A stretch of 64,000 bases of DNA from DASUPK01 sp963795665 (GCA_963795665.1 CAWCIP010000004.1:1-64000), one strand, 5' to 3'. Counted from the first letter of the stretch, positions 8,029-16,863 are shown. Made by a program: numbers and translations. Notes: generated by a model not told the origin, from the letters alone.

Positions 8029-10030
8029 TGGCCAACGACAAGCCTCTGCTCGATTCGATCGCCTCTCCCGCCGACCTGACGGAGCTCACGGACGATCAGC
8101 TCCAGCATCTCGCGCAGGAGGTCCGCGAGCTGATCATCGACACGATCGGCGAGATCGGCGGCCACTTCGGCGCCAACCTGGGCACCTGCGAGCTCGCCGT
8201 CGCGCTGCACAGCCTGCTCGACTCGCCCACGGACAAGATCCTCTGGGACGTCGGCCACCAGGCCTATCCCCACAAGGTGCTGACAGGCCGCCGGGACCGG
8301 CTCAACACGATCCGCCAATACGAGGGCCTGGCGCCCTTCTGCTCGGTATTCGAGTCCGAGCACGACATCATGGGCGCCGGCCATGCCTCCACCTCGATCG
8401 GCTACGCGCGTCGGCCTGAAGGAGGCGATGCTGCAAGGGGATCGGCGAGGACGGCAAGGTGGTGGCGGTGATCGGCGACGGTGCGTTGACCGGCGGCGTC
8501 GCCTACGAGGCGCTCCATCACGCCGGTGGCCTGCAGACCCCGATGGTGATCGTCCTCAACGACAACGGGATGTCGATCTCGCCCAACGTCGGGGCGATCT
8601 CCCGCTACTTCCAGCGCGCGCGGCTCAACCCCGGCCTCTATAAGGCGCGTTCCACCACCGAGGAGCGCCTCACGCAGCTCCCGCTCGGCCTGGGCCGCCG
8701 GATCGAGCAGCTCGGCCCCGAGGTGAAGGCGGCGATCAAGGCCTACTGGGCGCCGGGCCTGTTCTTCGAGGAGCTCGACCTCGCCTACATGGGAGTGATC
8801 GACGGCCACGACGTCGCCGCGCTGCGGCGGGCGCTCACCAAGGCGCTCGATGCCGACCGGCCCGTCGTCGTCCACATCCACACCGTCAAGGGCAAGGGCT
8901 TCCAGCCCGCCGAGGAGGGCGGACTGGAGGGGATGGAGAAGTGGCACGCGGCCAAGCCGGGCAGCATCGTCGACGGGAAGGAGGCGCCGAAGAAACCGGT
9001 CGTCCCGGTCAGCGAGAGCGACTCGCCGGAGAAGATCGAGAAGCTCGAGAAGCCGCCGCCCAAGGCCCCGCCTCAGTACACCGCCGTCTTCGCCGACGCG
9101 CTGGTGGAGGAGGCCAAGAGAGACGAGCGGGTGATCGGGATCACCGCCGCGATGGCGGGCGGCACCGGCCTCAACAAGCTTCACGACGAGCTTCCCGAGC
9201 AGTACTACGACGTCGGGATCGCCGAGCAGGACGCCGTGCTCTTCGCCTCCGGCCTGGCGATCCAGGGCGCCAAGCCGGTCTGCGCGATCTACTCGACCTT
9301 CCTCCAGCGTGCCTTCGACCAGTTGGTTCACGACGTCTGCCTGCAGAAGCTGAACGTCGTCTTCGCCATGGACCGAGCGGGTCTGGTCGGCGACGACGGC
9401 CCGACTCACCACGGCGCCTTCGACATCTCCTACTTCCGGGCGCTGCCGAACGTGGTCGTGATGGCGCCGCGCGACGAGGCGATGCTCGTGCACATGCTTC
9501 GCACCGCTCTGTCATACGACGACGGCCCGATCGCCTTCCGCTATCCGCGCGGCGCCGCCGAGGGCGCGCCGATGCCGGACGCGCCGAAGGAGATCGAGAT
9601 CGGCAAGGGCGAGTACCTGCTGCCCGGCGAGCGCGTCGCGCTGCTCGGCTACGGATACGGCGTGCAGGTGGGACTGCGCGCGGCCGAGATCCTGCGCGGC
9701 AGGGGGCTCGAGCCGACCGTCGCGGACGCTCGCTTCGCCAAGCCCCTGGACGGCGAGCTGATCGAGAAGCTCGCCGCGGAGCACGACCTGCTGGTGACGA
9801 TCGAGGAGAACGTCCTGGCGGGCGGCTTCGGCTCAGGCGTGCTGGAGCACGTCGAGGACGCATTCGCAGATGGATCAGATCGGGCCCGCGTGCTCCGTGT
9901 CGGCCTCCCGGACCGCTACGTCACGCACGGCAAGCCCGCGCTGCTCCGCGAGGAGGTCGGCTTCACCGGCGAGGACGTCGCCGAGCGTGTGCTCGCCGCG
10001 CTGGGAACGCGCGAGACCGTTCTCGGCTGA
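8028..10030 (+). CDS. dxs: 1-deoxy-D-xylulose-5-phosphate synthase, two frameshifts
   Basis: Thiamine-diphosphate enzyme joining pyruvate and glyceraldehyde 3-phosphate, first step of the MEP isoprenoid route. Features seen: WDVGHQAYPHKVLTGR, GHASTSIGYA, the ThDP/Mg motif AVIGDGALTGG with NDNGMSI, the transketolase pyrimidine domain with YDVGIAEQDAVLFASGLA, and the C-terminal domain. The frame is broken twice. After GYA (about 8405-8409) one extra base moves VGLKEAMLQ into another frame, and a second extra base near 8432-8436 moves the rest (GEDGKVVAVIGDG onward) into a third. Removing both bases restores a continuous family-like protein of about 667 residues. Given its normally essential role, sequence error is at least as likely as gene loss. 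It overlaps ispA by one base. Confidence 0.88.
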
Positions 10031-10188
10031 TTACTCAGTAACGCTGGTTCGGCCCGTCGCGAGCGCGGGTATAGGTGAGTTGGTCGGCGAGAGCCCTTGC
10101 ACAGCGCGCCGCCAGGGGGGGACAGGGCAGACGGACCGTACAGACGGTCCGTCCCAAGAACTCGAATGCCCTGTGAAGGGAGCCCCTC

Positions 10189-10434
10189 ATGACCTACCTG
10201 AGATGTCCTGGCTGCGGCCTGACCATGTTCGACCGCAACCCACTGACGTCGCCGCGACACTGCCCGCGCTGCGCCCGGCGACGGGGAGCGTCGGTCGAGC
10301 TCGAGCGAGTGACGAAGCTCAGCGGCGGGGCCGCCGCGTCGCTGCTCGGCGAGCGGCCCGCCCCGGAGGAGATACTTCGTCCCGATGACCCAGACGAACG
10401 TCGAGATCGTCCGCGAGATGTACGACCGGCGTGA
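10189..10434 (+). CDS. Small zinc-ribbon-like protein, unknown function
   Basis: An 81-residue protein not assigned to a pathway. Its N-terminal half contains CPGCG and, 16 residues later, CPRCARR, two CxxC knuckles that would form a one-zinc ribbon; the remainder is charged and probably disordered. A GAAGGGAG element lies about eight bases before the ATG and supports the start. The 3' end overlaps, in another frame, a SnoaL remnant that begins at 10385, so the last 16 residues may have been acquired when that remnant was joined to the gene. It may be a nucleic-acid or protein-binding adaptor, but nothing shows which. Confidence 0.55.
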   Translation: MTYLRCPGCGLTMFDRNPLTSPRHCPRCARRRGASVELERVTKLSGGAAASLLGERPAPEEILRPDDPDERRDRPRDVRPA

Positions 10435-10492
10435 CGCTGAGTACTACTGGGAGCGCGCCGAGGCCCTCGAGGCGGCCGGGGTCAGGGAGTAG
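10385..10492 (+). pseudogene. SnoaL-like gene with its centre deleted
   Basis: An open frame of 35 residues reading MTQTNVEIVREMYDRR followed almost at once by AEALEAAGVRE and a stop. The first part is the standard N-terminus, and the last part the standard C-terminal tail, of the SnoaL-like proteins found elsewhere in the window (16.1-18.3 kb, 47.6-48.4 kb). The central 90 or so residues that form the fold are missing, and the deletion is in frame. It overlaps the ends of the zinc-ribbon gene (same strand) and of the membrane protein gene (opposite strand), so it marks a recombination scar. Confidence 0.7.
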
Positions 10493-11217
10493 GCCAGGTC
10501 GGGCAGCCGCCGCAGCCCGTCGATCGCTGCGAGGACCCGCGGCGCCAGCGCGATCGCGGCGATGTCGAAGAGGACGTAGACGCCGGCGATGCCACTCGGC
10601 GGGTTGCCGGCGGGCAGCGGCGTATCCGGTGTGGTCGCCGCCCAGTGCCAGGCGCCGATCGAGGTGCCGTAGATCTCGAGGAAGCCGACCATCAGGAAGA
10701 CGCCGGCGTACAGGGTTGGAGCCCGGCCGCGGACCATCACGTAGATCAACACGGCCCCGGTGATCGCCCCCAGGGCGTCGGTGCGGCCCAGCAGTGCGAG
10801 CCCGGCGACGGCCCAGGCGGCGACGATCGCGCTCGTCACGCCGAGGAAGGCGCGCCGATGCCGGCGAATCGGACCGGACTGGCTGATCCGAAGGCCCGCC
10901 AGGTAGACGAGACCGTGTCCCGGCGGGACGAATGCCGGAAGGTTGTCCAGCCGGTAGGTGTAGGCGCCGAGGACGATCGATCCGAGCACCTCCGCGCAGC
11001 TCGCCACCAGCACGACCAGCAGGGCCCGGGCGCGGTCCTCACGGCTGAGCGGCGCGCAGGAAGCGATCAGGATGAGCCAGGTCGCGGCCCCTAGGAGGAG
11101 CTGCTCGTCCCCGGTGGCGAAGTGATCGAGGGCCAGGAAGCCGGCGATCACGCAGAGGACCATCCCCGCGAAAGGCAGGGGTGCCGAAAGCGGATGCTCT
11201 GTGTGTCCTCTCCCCAT
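10444..11217 (-). CDS. Multi-pass membrane protein, unknown function
   Basis: A 257-residue integral membrane protein with about seven hydrophobic segments (residues 15-30, 40-52, 66-83, 124-143, 149-163, 174-190 and 208-226). The loop after the third helix, YTYRLDNLPAFVPPGHGLVY, is its most distinctive part and also holds most of the charged residues. I do not recognise a named family. The last 17 residues (SLTPAASRASARSQ and neighbours) are encoded opposite the SnoaL remnant at 10385-10492 and look unrelated to a membrane protein, so the original stop was probably lost in that rearrangement. It is divergent from the DHA2 exporter gene. Confidence 0.7.
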   Translation of the reverse strand: MGRGHTEHPLSAPLPFAGMVLCVIAGFLALDHFATGDEQLLLGAATWLILIASCAPLSREDRARALLVVLVASCAEVLGSIVLGAYTYRLDNLPAFVPPGHGLVYLAGLRISQSGPIRRHRRAFLGVTSAIVAAWAVAGLALLGRTDALGAITGAVLIYVMVRGRAPTLYAGVFLMVGFLEIYGTSIGAWHWAATTPDTPLPAGNPPSGIAGVYVLFDIAAIALAPRVLAAIDGLRRLPDLAYSLTPAASRASARSQ

Positions 11218-11319
11218 GGGCAGGCTCCCCTCGCCCGACTATTGCGCGGGCCCGGGGTGATTGGATCATCCCCGCAGGGGCTGTGTCAAATGCGACACCG
11301 CTGCCCGCGGGGTGGCGGG

Positions 11320-12792
11320 GTGCTGATAGACATCGAAGGCGGTGAGACCGTTCTGAAGCCGATCGACCGGGGCACCTGGCTGGCCCTGATCGCGATGGGG
11401 ATCGCGGTCTTCGTGATCGCAAACGACTTCTCCGCGATCAACGTCGCGATCCCACAGATCGAGAAGGACTTCCACACCGACGTGACCACGGCCCAGTGGG
11501 TGGTGAACGCGTACGCGCTCACCTTCGGGGTGCTGATCGTCACCGGGGGACGCCTCGCCGACCTCTTCGGCCGCCGCCGCGCCTTCTTCATCGGCACGGC
11601 GATCTTCGCGACCTTCTCGGCCCTCGGCGGCGCCGCGCAGAGCGAGGCCTGGCTGATCGCGATGCGGGTGCTGATGGGCATCGGGGGCGCGTTGATGTGG
11701 CCCGCGATCCTCGGGATGACCTACGCCGCGCTGCCGGAGGAGCGAGCCGGGCTGGCGGGCGGCTTCATCCTCGGCGCCGCCGGGATCGGCAACGCCGCCG
11801 GACCGCTGATCGGCGGCGCCCTGACCGACCTGCTCAGCTGGCGCTGGATCTTCTTCCTGAACGTGCCGGTATCCGCGTTCGCGATCTTCGTCACCTGGCG
11901 CGAGATCCATCAGCCCCGCCCCGAGGTCGAGGACACCCGGATGGACTACGGCGGCATCCTCTGCGTGTCCGTCGGTCTCGTCTCCCTGCTGCTCGCCTTC
12001 GATCAGGTGATCGACTGGGGCTGGGGAGACCCGCGGATCATCGCCCTGCTCGCCCTGTTCGCCGTCCTGATCTCGAGCTTCGTCCTGGTCGAGCGCCGTG
12101 CGGGGGATCACGCCCTGGTCCCGCCTGACGTGATGCGGAACCGGGACTTCGCCTACACCTGCGGAGCGATCCTGATGATGTCGGCCGTCTTCTTCGCGGC
12201 GATGCTCTACTTACCGCAGCTGATGATCAACGTGCTCGGCTACTCGGCGATCGGCGCGGGGGCCGGGATGCTCCCGATGATGGCGACCTTCGCCGCGGTC
12301 TCCTTCGTGGCGGGGAACCTCTACAACCGCTACGGGGCCAAACCCCTGCTCATCTTCGGGTCGGCGTGCATCGCCGTCGGCCCTGCGCTCATCGCCCTGC
12401 TCGCCGACAACGAGACCTATGGCGCGCTCATCCCCGGGATGGCGATCCTCGGGCTGGGGATCGGGCTCTTCTATCCGACGGCCACAACGGTCGGGGTGAC
12501 CGCTGTGGCTGAGGCCCGTCGCAGCCTCGCCGGGGCGATCATCTACATGTTCCAGATCGCCGGTGGCTCGGTTGGGCTGGGCCTGACCACGACCGTCTTC
12601 ATCGGCGCCAGCGACCGTGCCCAAAGCGGGCGCGGCTTCATCGACGGGATCCAGACCGCGTTCGCGATGGATGCGGCGATCGCCGTCGGCGGCTTCCTGA
12701 TCGCCGCTTTCCTGATCCAGGGGAGAGTGCACTCCCCACATCTTCGACGGCTGCTGCTCGCCGGCCACTCGCCGCGCGGCCACGGACCCTAG
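11320..12792 (+). CDS. MFS exporter, DHA2 (14-helix) family
   Basis: Drug:proton antiporter of the EmrB/QacA type, about 490 residues with roughly 14 membrane helices. The first helix carries FSAINVAIPQIEKDF, followed by AQWVVNAYALTFG and the loop motif GRLADLFGRRR, all family hallmarks; antiporter motif C appears around AAGIGNAAGPLIGG. I prefer the GTG at 11320 (VLIDIEGGE) because the upstream open frame looks non-coding; an ATG at 11290 is an alternative. The gene is transcribed away from the membrane protein at 10444-11217, leaving about 100 bases for both promoters. The substrate is unknown. Confidence 0.85.
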   Translation: MLIDIEGGETVLKPIDRGTWLALIAMGIAVFVIANDFSAINVAIPQIEKDFHTDVTTAQWVVNAYALTFGVLIVTGGRLADLFGRRRAFFIGTAIFATFSALGGAAQSEAWLIAMRVLMGIGGALMWPAILGMTYAALPEERAGLAGGFILGAAGIGNAAGPLIGGALTDLLSWRWIFFLNVPVSAFAIFVTWREIHQPRPEVEDTRMDYGGILCVSVGLVSLLLAFDQVIDWGWGDPRIIALLALFAVLISSFVLVERRAGDHALVPPDVMRNRDFAYTCGAILMMSAVFFAAMLYLPQLMINVLGYSAIGAGAGMLPMMATFAAVSFVAGNLYNRYGAKPLLIFGSACIAVGPALIALLADNETYGALIPGMAILGLGIGLFYPTATTVGVTAVAEARRSLAGAIIYMFQIAGGSVGLGLTTTVFIGASDRAQSGRGFIDGIQTAFAMDAAIAVGGFLIAAFLIQGRVHSPHLRRLLLAGHSPRGHGP

Positions 12793-12798
12793 GCGCGA

Positions 12799-13314
12799 TC
12801 AGTTCGGTCCAGGGCCGCCACCGTCGCTGGTGACGGTGTCGTCCGAGCCGCCATTGCCACCGCCGCCGTTGTCGTCGGTTGTGGTCGTAGGAGCAGTCGA
12901 GCCGCTGCCCGAGGATCCGCTCGTGCCGCTGGTGCCGTTGGTCCCGTTGGTCCCGCTGGTGTCACCTGTGCCGCTGGTGCCCGACCCGCCGCCTTTGTGA
13001 TCGCCGCCGGAGCCGGCATTCGACGAGCCGGACGAGCCGCCGCCGTCGGATGAGCCTGAGCCCGGGCCCGAATTGGAGCTCGAATCAGCGGGCGTCGTCG
13101 CGGCGCTGCCCGGGCCAGGACTCTGAGCGTCCCCGCGCCCGTGCTTCGCCGGGGCCGGCCTGGGCGTCGGTGTGTTCGAGGCGAGGGAAACCGGCTGGGC
13201 CGAGAGCCCGATCGAGTCGCCGGAGACCGCGTTGGCCGCCAGGGCGATCGCGCCCGCGGCGACGATGCCGACGATGCCGAGCAGGATCGTGAGGAGTCTC
13301 TCTCTACCGGTCAC
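12799..13314 (-). CDS. Exported Ser/Gly/Thr-rich low-complexity protein
   Basis: A 171-residue protein with one N-terminal hydrophobic segment (LLTILLGIVGIVAAGAIAL, about residues 6-24) and then a long disordered region rich in Ser, Gly, Thr, Pro, Asn and Asp, including runs such as GTSGTNGTNGTSG. The GTG start at 13314 places the segment at the N-terminus as a signal sequence or anchor; the open frame extends upstream without any protein-like sequence. It lies 23 bases after the histidine kinase gene in the same direction, so it is probably the last gene of the two-component operon and may be a cell-envelope linker. No enzyme domain is visible. Confidence 0.65.
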   Translation of the reverse strand: MTGRERLLTILLGIVGIVAAGAIALAANAVSGDSIGLSAQPVSLASNTPTPRPAPAKHGRGDAQSPGPGSAATTPADSSSNSGPGSGSSDGGGSSGSSNAGSGGDHKGGGSGTSGTGDTSGTNGTNGTSGTSGSSGSGSTAPTTTTDDNGGGGNGGSDDTVTSDGGGPGPN

Positions 13315-13337
13315 GGGAGCAGCGTAGAAGCACCGGG

Positions 13338-14705
13338 TTAGGAGTTGGCAAAGTCGGCGGTGGGCAGGACGACCTCGGCGCGGACCGTCTTCCCGTCGAC
13401 GCTCTCGAGCCTCGCCCGGCCTCCACGGCGGTTGGCGAGAGCCCGGACGATAGGCAGGCCCAGGCCGGTGCCGGGACTCCCGCCACCTCCCCGGTAGAAG
13501 CGCTCGAAGGCATGACGTGCCACCTCCTCGTCGAGCGGGCCGGAGTCGCTGATCACGCCGACGCTCGCGCTCCCGTTCTCCCGGCTGCATTCGATCCTCA
13601 CGGATGAGCCGCGCGGCGAGTACTTGATCGCGTTCTCGACCAGGTTGTCCAGGATCGCGGCCAGCTCACGCGAGCCCGCCCGCACGACCACCTCACCGTC
13701 GGCTTCGAGCGTGATCTCATGGCGAGTCTCGCTCGCAGGCCCGCGCCAGCGCTCGGCCGCGGCGCGTGCCGCCTCCGCAAGGTCGGTCCGGTCGTCCACA
13801 GCGGGCTGCTCGCTCGAGGCCAGTTCCAGCAGGTCCTCGACCAGCTGGTCCAGGCGTTCTGTCTCGTGTTCGGCTGCCCGCACGTCCTTGGCGACGGCTG
13901 GGTCCGACGTCTTCACCCCGGCGGCTTCGAGGCGAAGCCGGAGGCCGGTGAGCGGGGTGCGCAGCTGGTGTGAGGCGTCCGCCACGAAGGCGCGCTGGGA
14001 TTCGAGGACGGCATCGAGCCGGTCGGCCATCTCGTTGAACTCCCGGGCGACGTCCACCTGTTCGCGCGAGCCTCGCTCCGGCGCCCGCGCTTCCGTGTCC
14101 CCGGCGGCTCGGCGGCGGGCCGCCTCCCCCAGCGAGCGCAGCGGACGCGCGATCGACCCGGCGAGAATCCAGGCCACCCCCAGTCCGAGGATGAGCGCGA
14201 GGAGGCCGATGCCGATCAGGGCGAGGACGTCCTGGCGAACCTGGTCGTGCACGGCATTCAGGCTCTGCTCGACCTCCAGCGCGCCGACTGTGCGCCCGTT
14301 GTGGACGATCGGCACCGCCGTCGAGAGGACGTCGCGACCCTCGTGATGGCGGCCCTGCGCGACTTCTCCGTCGAGGGCGTGCAGGGCGACCGGATCGTCC
14401 GTCGGCTCGGGTGGGGACGTGATCCCACCCTCGGAGCTCGCGATCTGCCTGCCGCCCCCATCGATCACGAAGACGAGCCCATCGAGGCTGGCGGCCGCCT
14501 GCCGGGTGATCCCCTCGAGAGTCGCCTTGTTCCGGAGCTGGTCGCCGGCCTGCGCGGCGACGACCTGGGTCTTGGCCGCGGAATCGGCCTCGACCTCCGC
14601 GTTCACACGGTCGCTGACGTTGGCCGAGAGCGGTACCTCGAGCGCCACCAGGACGACCAACAGCGTGTAGGCGAAGGCCGCCAGCAGGCGGGCGCGCAGG
14701 CTCAT
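13338..14705 (-). CDS. Sensor histidine kinase
   Basis: Membrane sensor of a two-component system, 455 residues. A first helix near residues 8-26 and a second near 160-182 enclose an extracytoplasmic sensor domain of about 130 residues. A HAMP linker follows (about 183-232), then the phospho-acceptor His246 in FVADASHQLRTPL, the N-box ILDNLVENAIKYSP, and the G-box GTGLGLPIVRALA. This is the EnvZ/OmpR class. It starts seven bases after the response regulator stop and is co-transcribed with it. The signal is unknown; neighbours at both ends are exported low-complexity proteins, which suggests an envelope role by inference only. Confidence 0.92.
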   Translation of the reverse strand: MSLRARLLAAFAYTLLVVLVALEVPLSANVSDRVNAEVEADSAAKTQVVAAQAGDQLRNKATLEGITRQAAASLDGLVFVIDGGGRQIASSEGGITSPPEPTDDPVALHALDGEVAQGRHHEGRDVLSTAVPIVHNGRTVGALEVEQSLNAVHDQVRQDVLALIGIGLLALILGLGVAWILAGSIARPLRSLGEAARRRAAGDTEARAPERGSREQVDVAREFNEMADRLDAVLESQRAFVADASHQLRTPLTGLRLRLEAAGVKTSDPAVAKDVRAAEHETERLDQLVEDLLELASSEQPAVDDRTDLAEAARAAAERWRGPASETRHEITLEADGEVVVRAGSRELAAILDNLVENAIKYSPRGSSVRIECSRENGSASVGVISDSGPLDEEVARHAFERFYRGGGGSPGTGLGLPIVRALANRRGGRARLESVDGKTVRAEVVLPTADFANS

Positions 14706-14712
14706 CCCCGGC

Positions 14713-15426
14713 TCAGACCTCGTCTGCTCCCGAGAACCGGAAACCGACTCCGCGCACGGTGTGGATGAAGCGCGGCTCCTTGGGATCGTCGCCCAGCTTC
14801 TTGCGCAGCCCGCTGATGTGGACGTCGAGGGTCTTCGTGGAGCCGAACCAGTTCATGTCCCAGACCGCCTCGATCAGGGCCTCGCGGGTGATCACCGAGC
14901 CGGCGCTCTCCATCAGGGCCCGGAGGAGCTCGAACTCCTTGCGGGAGAGCTCCACCGGCTCGTCGCCAAGCCTCGCCTCATGCCTCGCGGTATCGAGCGT
15001 GAGATCGCCGATCCTGAGCGACTCGGTGCCGCCCTCCCCTGTATCCCGTGAGGCCCGCCTGAGCACCGCTCTGACCCGGGCCATGACCTCGCGTGCCGAG
15101 AAAGGCTTGACGATGTAGTCGTCGGCGCCGAGCTCCAGGCCCGCGACTCGGTCAGCCTCGGAGCCGCGTGCGGTCAGCATGATTATCGGGATCTCGGTCT
15201 GCCGTCGCAGCTCCCGGCAGACGTCGAGGCCCGACCCGTCGGGAAGGCCGATGTCCAGCAGGACGAGGTCGGGTTCCGGACCGCGCGACTTCTCCATCGC
15301 CTCCGCGGCGGTCCGGGCCAGTGCCGGTACGAATCCCTCTCGCTCGAGTGCCTCCGCGAGGGGCTCCGTGATCGCCTGCTCGTCTTCGACGAGCAGGATG
15401 GTGGGCCGCTGGGACGAGACGTTCAC
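14713..15426 (-). CDS. OmpR-family response regulator
   Basis: Two-domain transcription regulator of 237 residues. The receiver domain has the acidic pocket VEDEQ (residues 13-17), the phosphorylated Asp58 in VLLDIGLPDGSG and the Lys of YIVKPF. The C-terminal winged helix ends with TVRGVGFRF, the usual signature. I set the start at the GTG at 15426 (VNVSSQRPTILLVEDE), where the receiver domain begins. The open frame continues upstream without a stop into the exported acidic protein gene; a protein joining a signal peptide to a cytoplasmic regulator makes no sense, so I treat them as two genes. Its partner kinase is immediately downstream. Confidence 0.92.
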   Translation of the reverse strand: MNVSSQRPTILLVEDEQAITEPLAEALEREGFVPALARTAAEAMEKSRGPEPDLVLLDIGLPDGSGLDVCRELRRQTEIPIIMLTARGSEADRVAGLELGADDYIVKPFSAREVMARVRAVLRRASRDTGEGGTESLRIGDLTLDTARHEARLGDEPVELSRKEFELLRALMESAGSVITREALIEAVWDMNWFGSTKTLDVHISGLRKKLGDDPKEPRFIHTVRGVGFRFSGADEV

Positions 15427-16044
15427 CGCGCTGATGCTACGTGTGCGGGGCAAGGGTGGATTGGGCCACCGGACGCGGGCGCGTCCAGTGGCCCTTCCTC
15501 GCTCGACCCGCCTCAGTCGTCCGGAGCCGCCGGAGCCGGAGTCATCCGAGCCCGAATGGCTCGACCCCGAGTCGTCCGAGACCGACTGGCTGGAGCCGCC
15601 GGATCCCGGCCCGGAGTTGTCCTCCATGGCGTTGTCGTCGCCCTGGTCCTCGGCGTTGCCGGGCCCGGAATTCTCAGAACCCGGGCCGCTGTTGTCAGAA
15701 CCGGGGCCGCTGTTGTCGTGATGCTCGACCTCTCCCGGGTTGTCGTCGTTGACATCGTTGACGTCATCCGCGGCGTTGTCGTCGTTCACGTCATGACCGG
15801 GGTTGTCATCCGCCCGATTGGCGTGGTGGTGCTCGACCTGGTTCGGGTTGTCCTCCGGCACCTGCGTGCCCGCGCAGCGTGGATCTTTCGCATGCTCGGC
15901 CTCATCGCAGGGGCCCTTGACGTCGGCAGCCGCCGGTGCAGCCGGCGTCGCCGAATGCCCGCCGGGGGAGGCCGCCACGTACGCGCCGCCGCCGACTAGC
16001 GTGATGGCCAGCGTGGCCAGCAGCGTCTTGGTCAGGGTGCTCAT
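15427..16044 (-). CDS. Exported Asp/Asn/Ser-rich protein, stop codon apparently lost
   Basis: Begins with a signal peptide (TLTKTLLATLAITLVGGGAY, then A-S-P), continues with a short Cys-containing segment (CDEAEHAKDPRC) and then a very acidic, disordered region with HHHAN, DVNDDN repeats and a triple SGPGSDN/SGPGSEN/SGPGNA repeat, ending SDDSGSGGSG. The frame then runs, without a stop, through about 30 Arg-rich residues into the response regulator. Deleting one base near 15515 would give GSGD followed by TGA, so a single inserted base has probably removed the stop. AGGAGG-type sequence lies just before the ATG at 16044. It may bind cations or sense the envelope state; this is a guess. Confidence 0.65.
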
Positions 16045-16134
16045 CGAATTCCTCCTTGGACGTTGATGGCGCCACTATCGGCGGCCGGCGTCAGGCGATG
16101 CCCAGCCGGAGGGAACGTGCTGGCAAGGAGATCG

Positions 16135-16539
16135 TTAAGCCTTGGTATGCAGCCCGGCGGCTTCGAGGGCCTCGGATCGGTCGAAGTACTCGACCGTCCG
16201 GGCGACCTTGCCGTCTCGCATGGTGAGCACGTGCGCCAGCTCCATCTCCACCGGTGCCCCGCTCTCCTCTCCATGACCACTGAAGCGAACCCAGAGGAAG
16301 ACCATGTCCCCGCTTCCCTTTGCCTCCAGCGGCTCGACCTTGAGGTCGGGATATGCCTCGACCCAGCGGGCGAACTGTCGCCTGACGGCTTCGATCCCGC
16401 GATGGACGGCGGAATCGGGATCCTCGCGGGCGACGTGGTACTCGGCGTCCGGGGTGAAGAACCACAAGCCTGCCTCTTTGTCGCCCGCGTTGAAGCGGGC
16501 GTAGCCGTCGAGCGCAAACCTGACGTTCTCCTCCGACAT
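16135..16539 (-). CDS. SnoaL-like (NTF2 superfamily) protein
   Basis: A 134-residue member of the cone-shaped alpha+beta barrel superfamily that includes SnoaL cyclases, ketosteroid isomerases and limonene epoxide hydrolases. It opens MSEENVRFALDGYARF, has the central VHRGIEAVRRQFARW helix and strand pattern, and ends with MRDGKVARTVEYFDRSEALEAAGL. The tail differs from its paralogues in ending HTKA instead of stopping after RE or SE. No catalytic Asp/His set typical of polyketide cyclases is obvious, so activity is open. It is the last of four minus-strand genes separated by only three bases each (16135-17664). Confidence 0.75.
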   Translation of the reverse strand: MSEENVRFALDGYARFNAGDKEAGLWFFTPDAEYHVAREDPDSAVHRGIEAVRRQFARWVEAYPDLKVEPLEAKGSGDMVFLWVRFSGHGEESGAPVEMELAHVLTMRDGKVARTVEYFDRSEALEAAGLHTKA

Positions 16540-16542
16540 CTC

Positions 16543-16863
16543 CTACTCCCGCTCCTCGGCTATCTCTCCCGCCTCGCCGCGCTTTTCGACGATCCAGAAG
16601 TGCTCGTATTCCTTGACCACCTCTTCGACGCCCGGTTCGATGTCGTTCGCTGTGTGCCCGGGTGCGACAGCGAAGCGCTCCGGACGCGAGCGGACCTCCT
16701 CCCATTCCGGCCTGGACAGTCGTATGCGTTCGGTGCAGTCGAGCCGCCAGCACTCACAGCGAAAACCCGCCACCGAAACGCCACTCCTGAGCCAGTCGTT
16801 CTTGCTCCTGTTGAGGTCCCGGCAAAAGGCCTCGTTCTCCGCGATGCGCTCCTTCTGCGACAT
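16543..16863 (-). CDS. Small Cys-containing conserved protein, unknown function
   Basis: A 106-residue soluble protein embedded in the SnoaL array, with three bases separating it from each neighbour. It starts MSQKERIAENEAFCRDLN and contains a compact cysteine cluster, FRCECWRLDCTERIRL, followed by EWEEVRSRPERFAVAPGH and, near the end, EHFWIVEKRGEAGEIAEE. This arrangement is one I associate with a family widespread in Solirubrobacterales and other actinobacteria, without known function; the CxC-x5-C cluster with the downstream His could bind a metal. Unlike the surrounding genes it is not SnoaL-like and lacks the EALEAAGL tail. Confidence 0.65.
   Translation of the reverse strand: MSQKERIAENEAFCRDLNRSKNDWLRSGVSVAGFRCECWRLDCTERIRLSRPEWEEVRSRPERFAVAPGHTANDIEPGVEEVVKEYEHFWIVEKRGEAGEIAEERE

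Noticed and set aside
12799..13590. Full-length 263-codon frame for the Ser/Gly-rich protein
   Set aside because: The first 92 codons are Arg-rich antisense-like sequence overlapping the histidine kinase; the GTG at 13314 gives a proper signal sequence.
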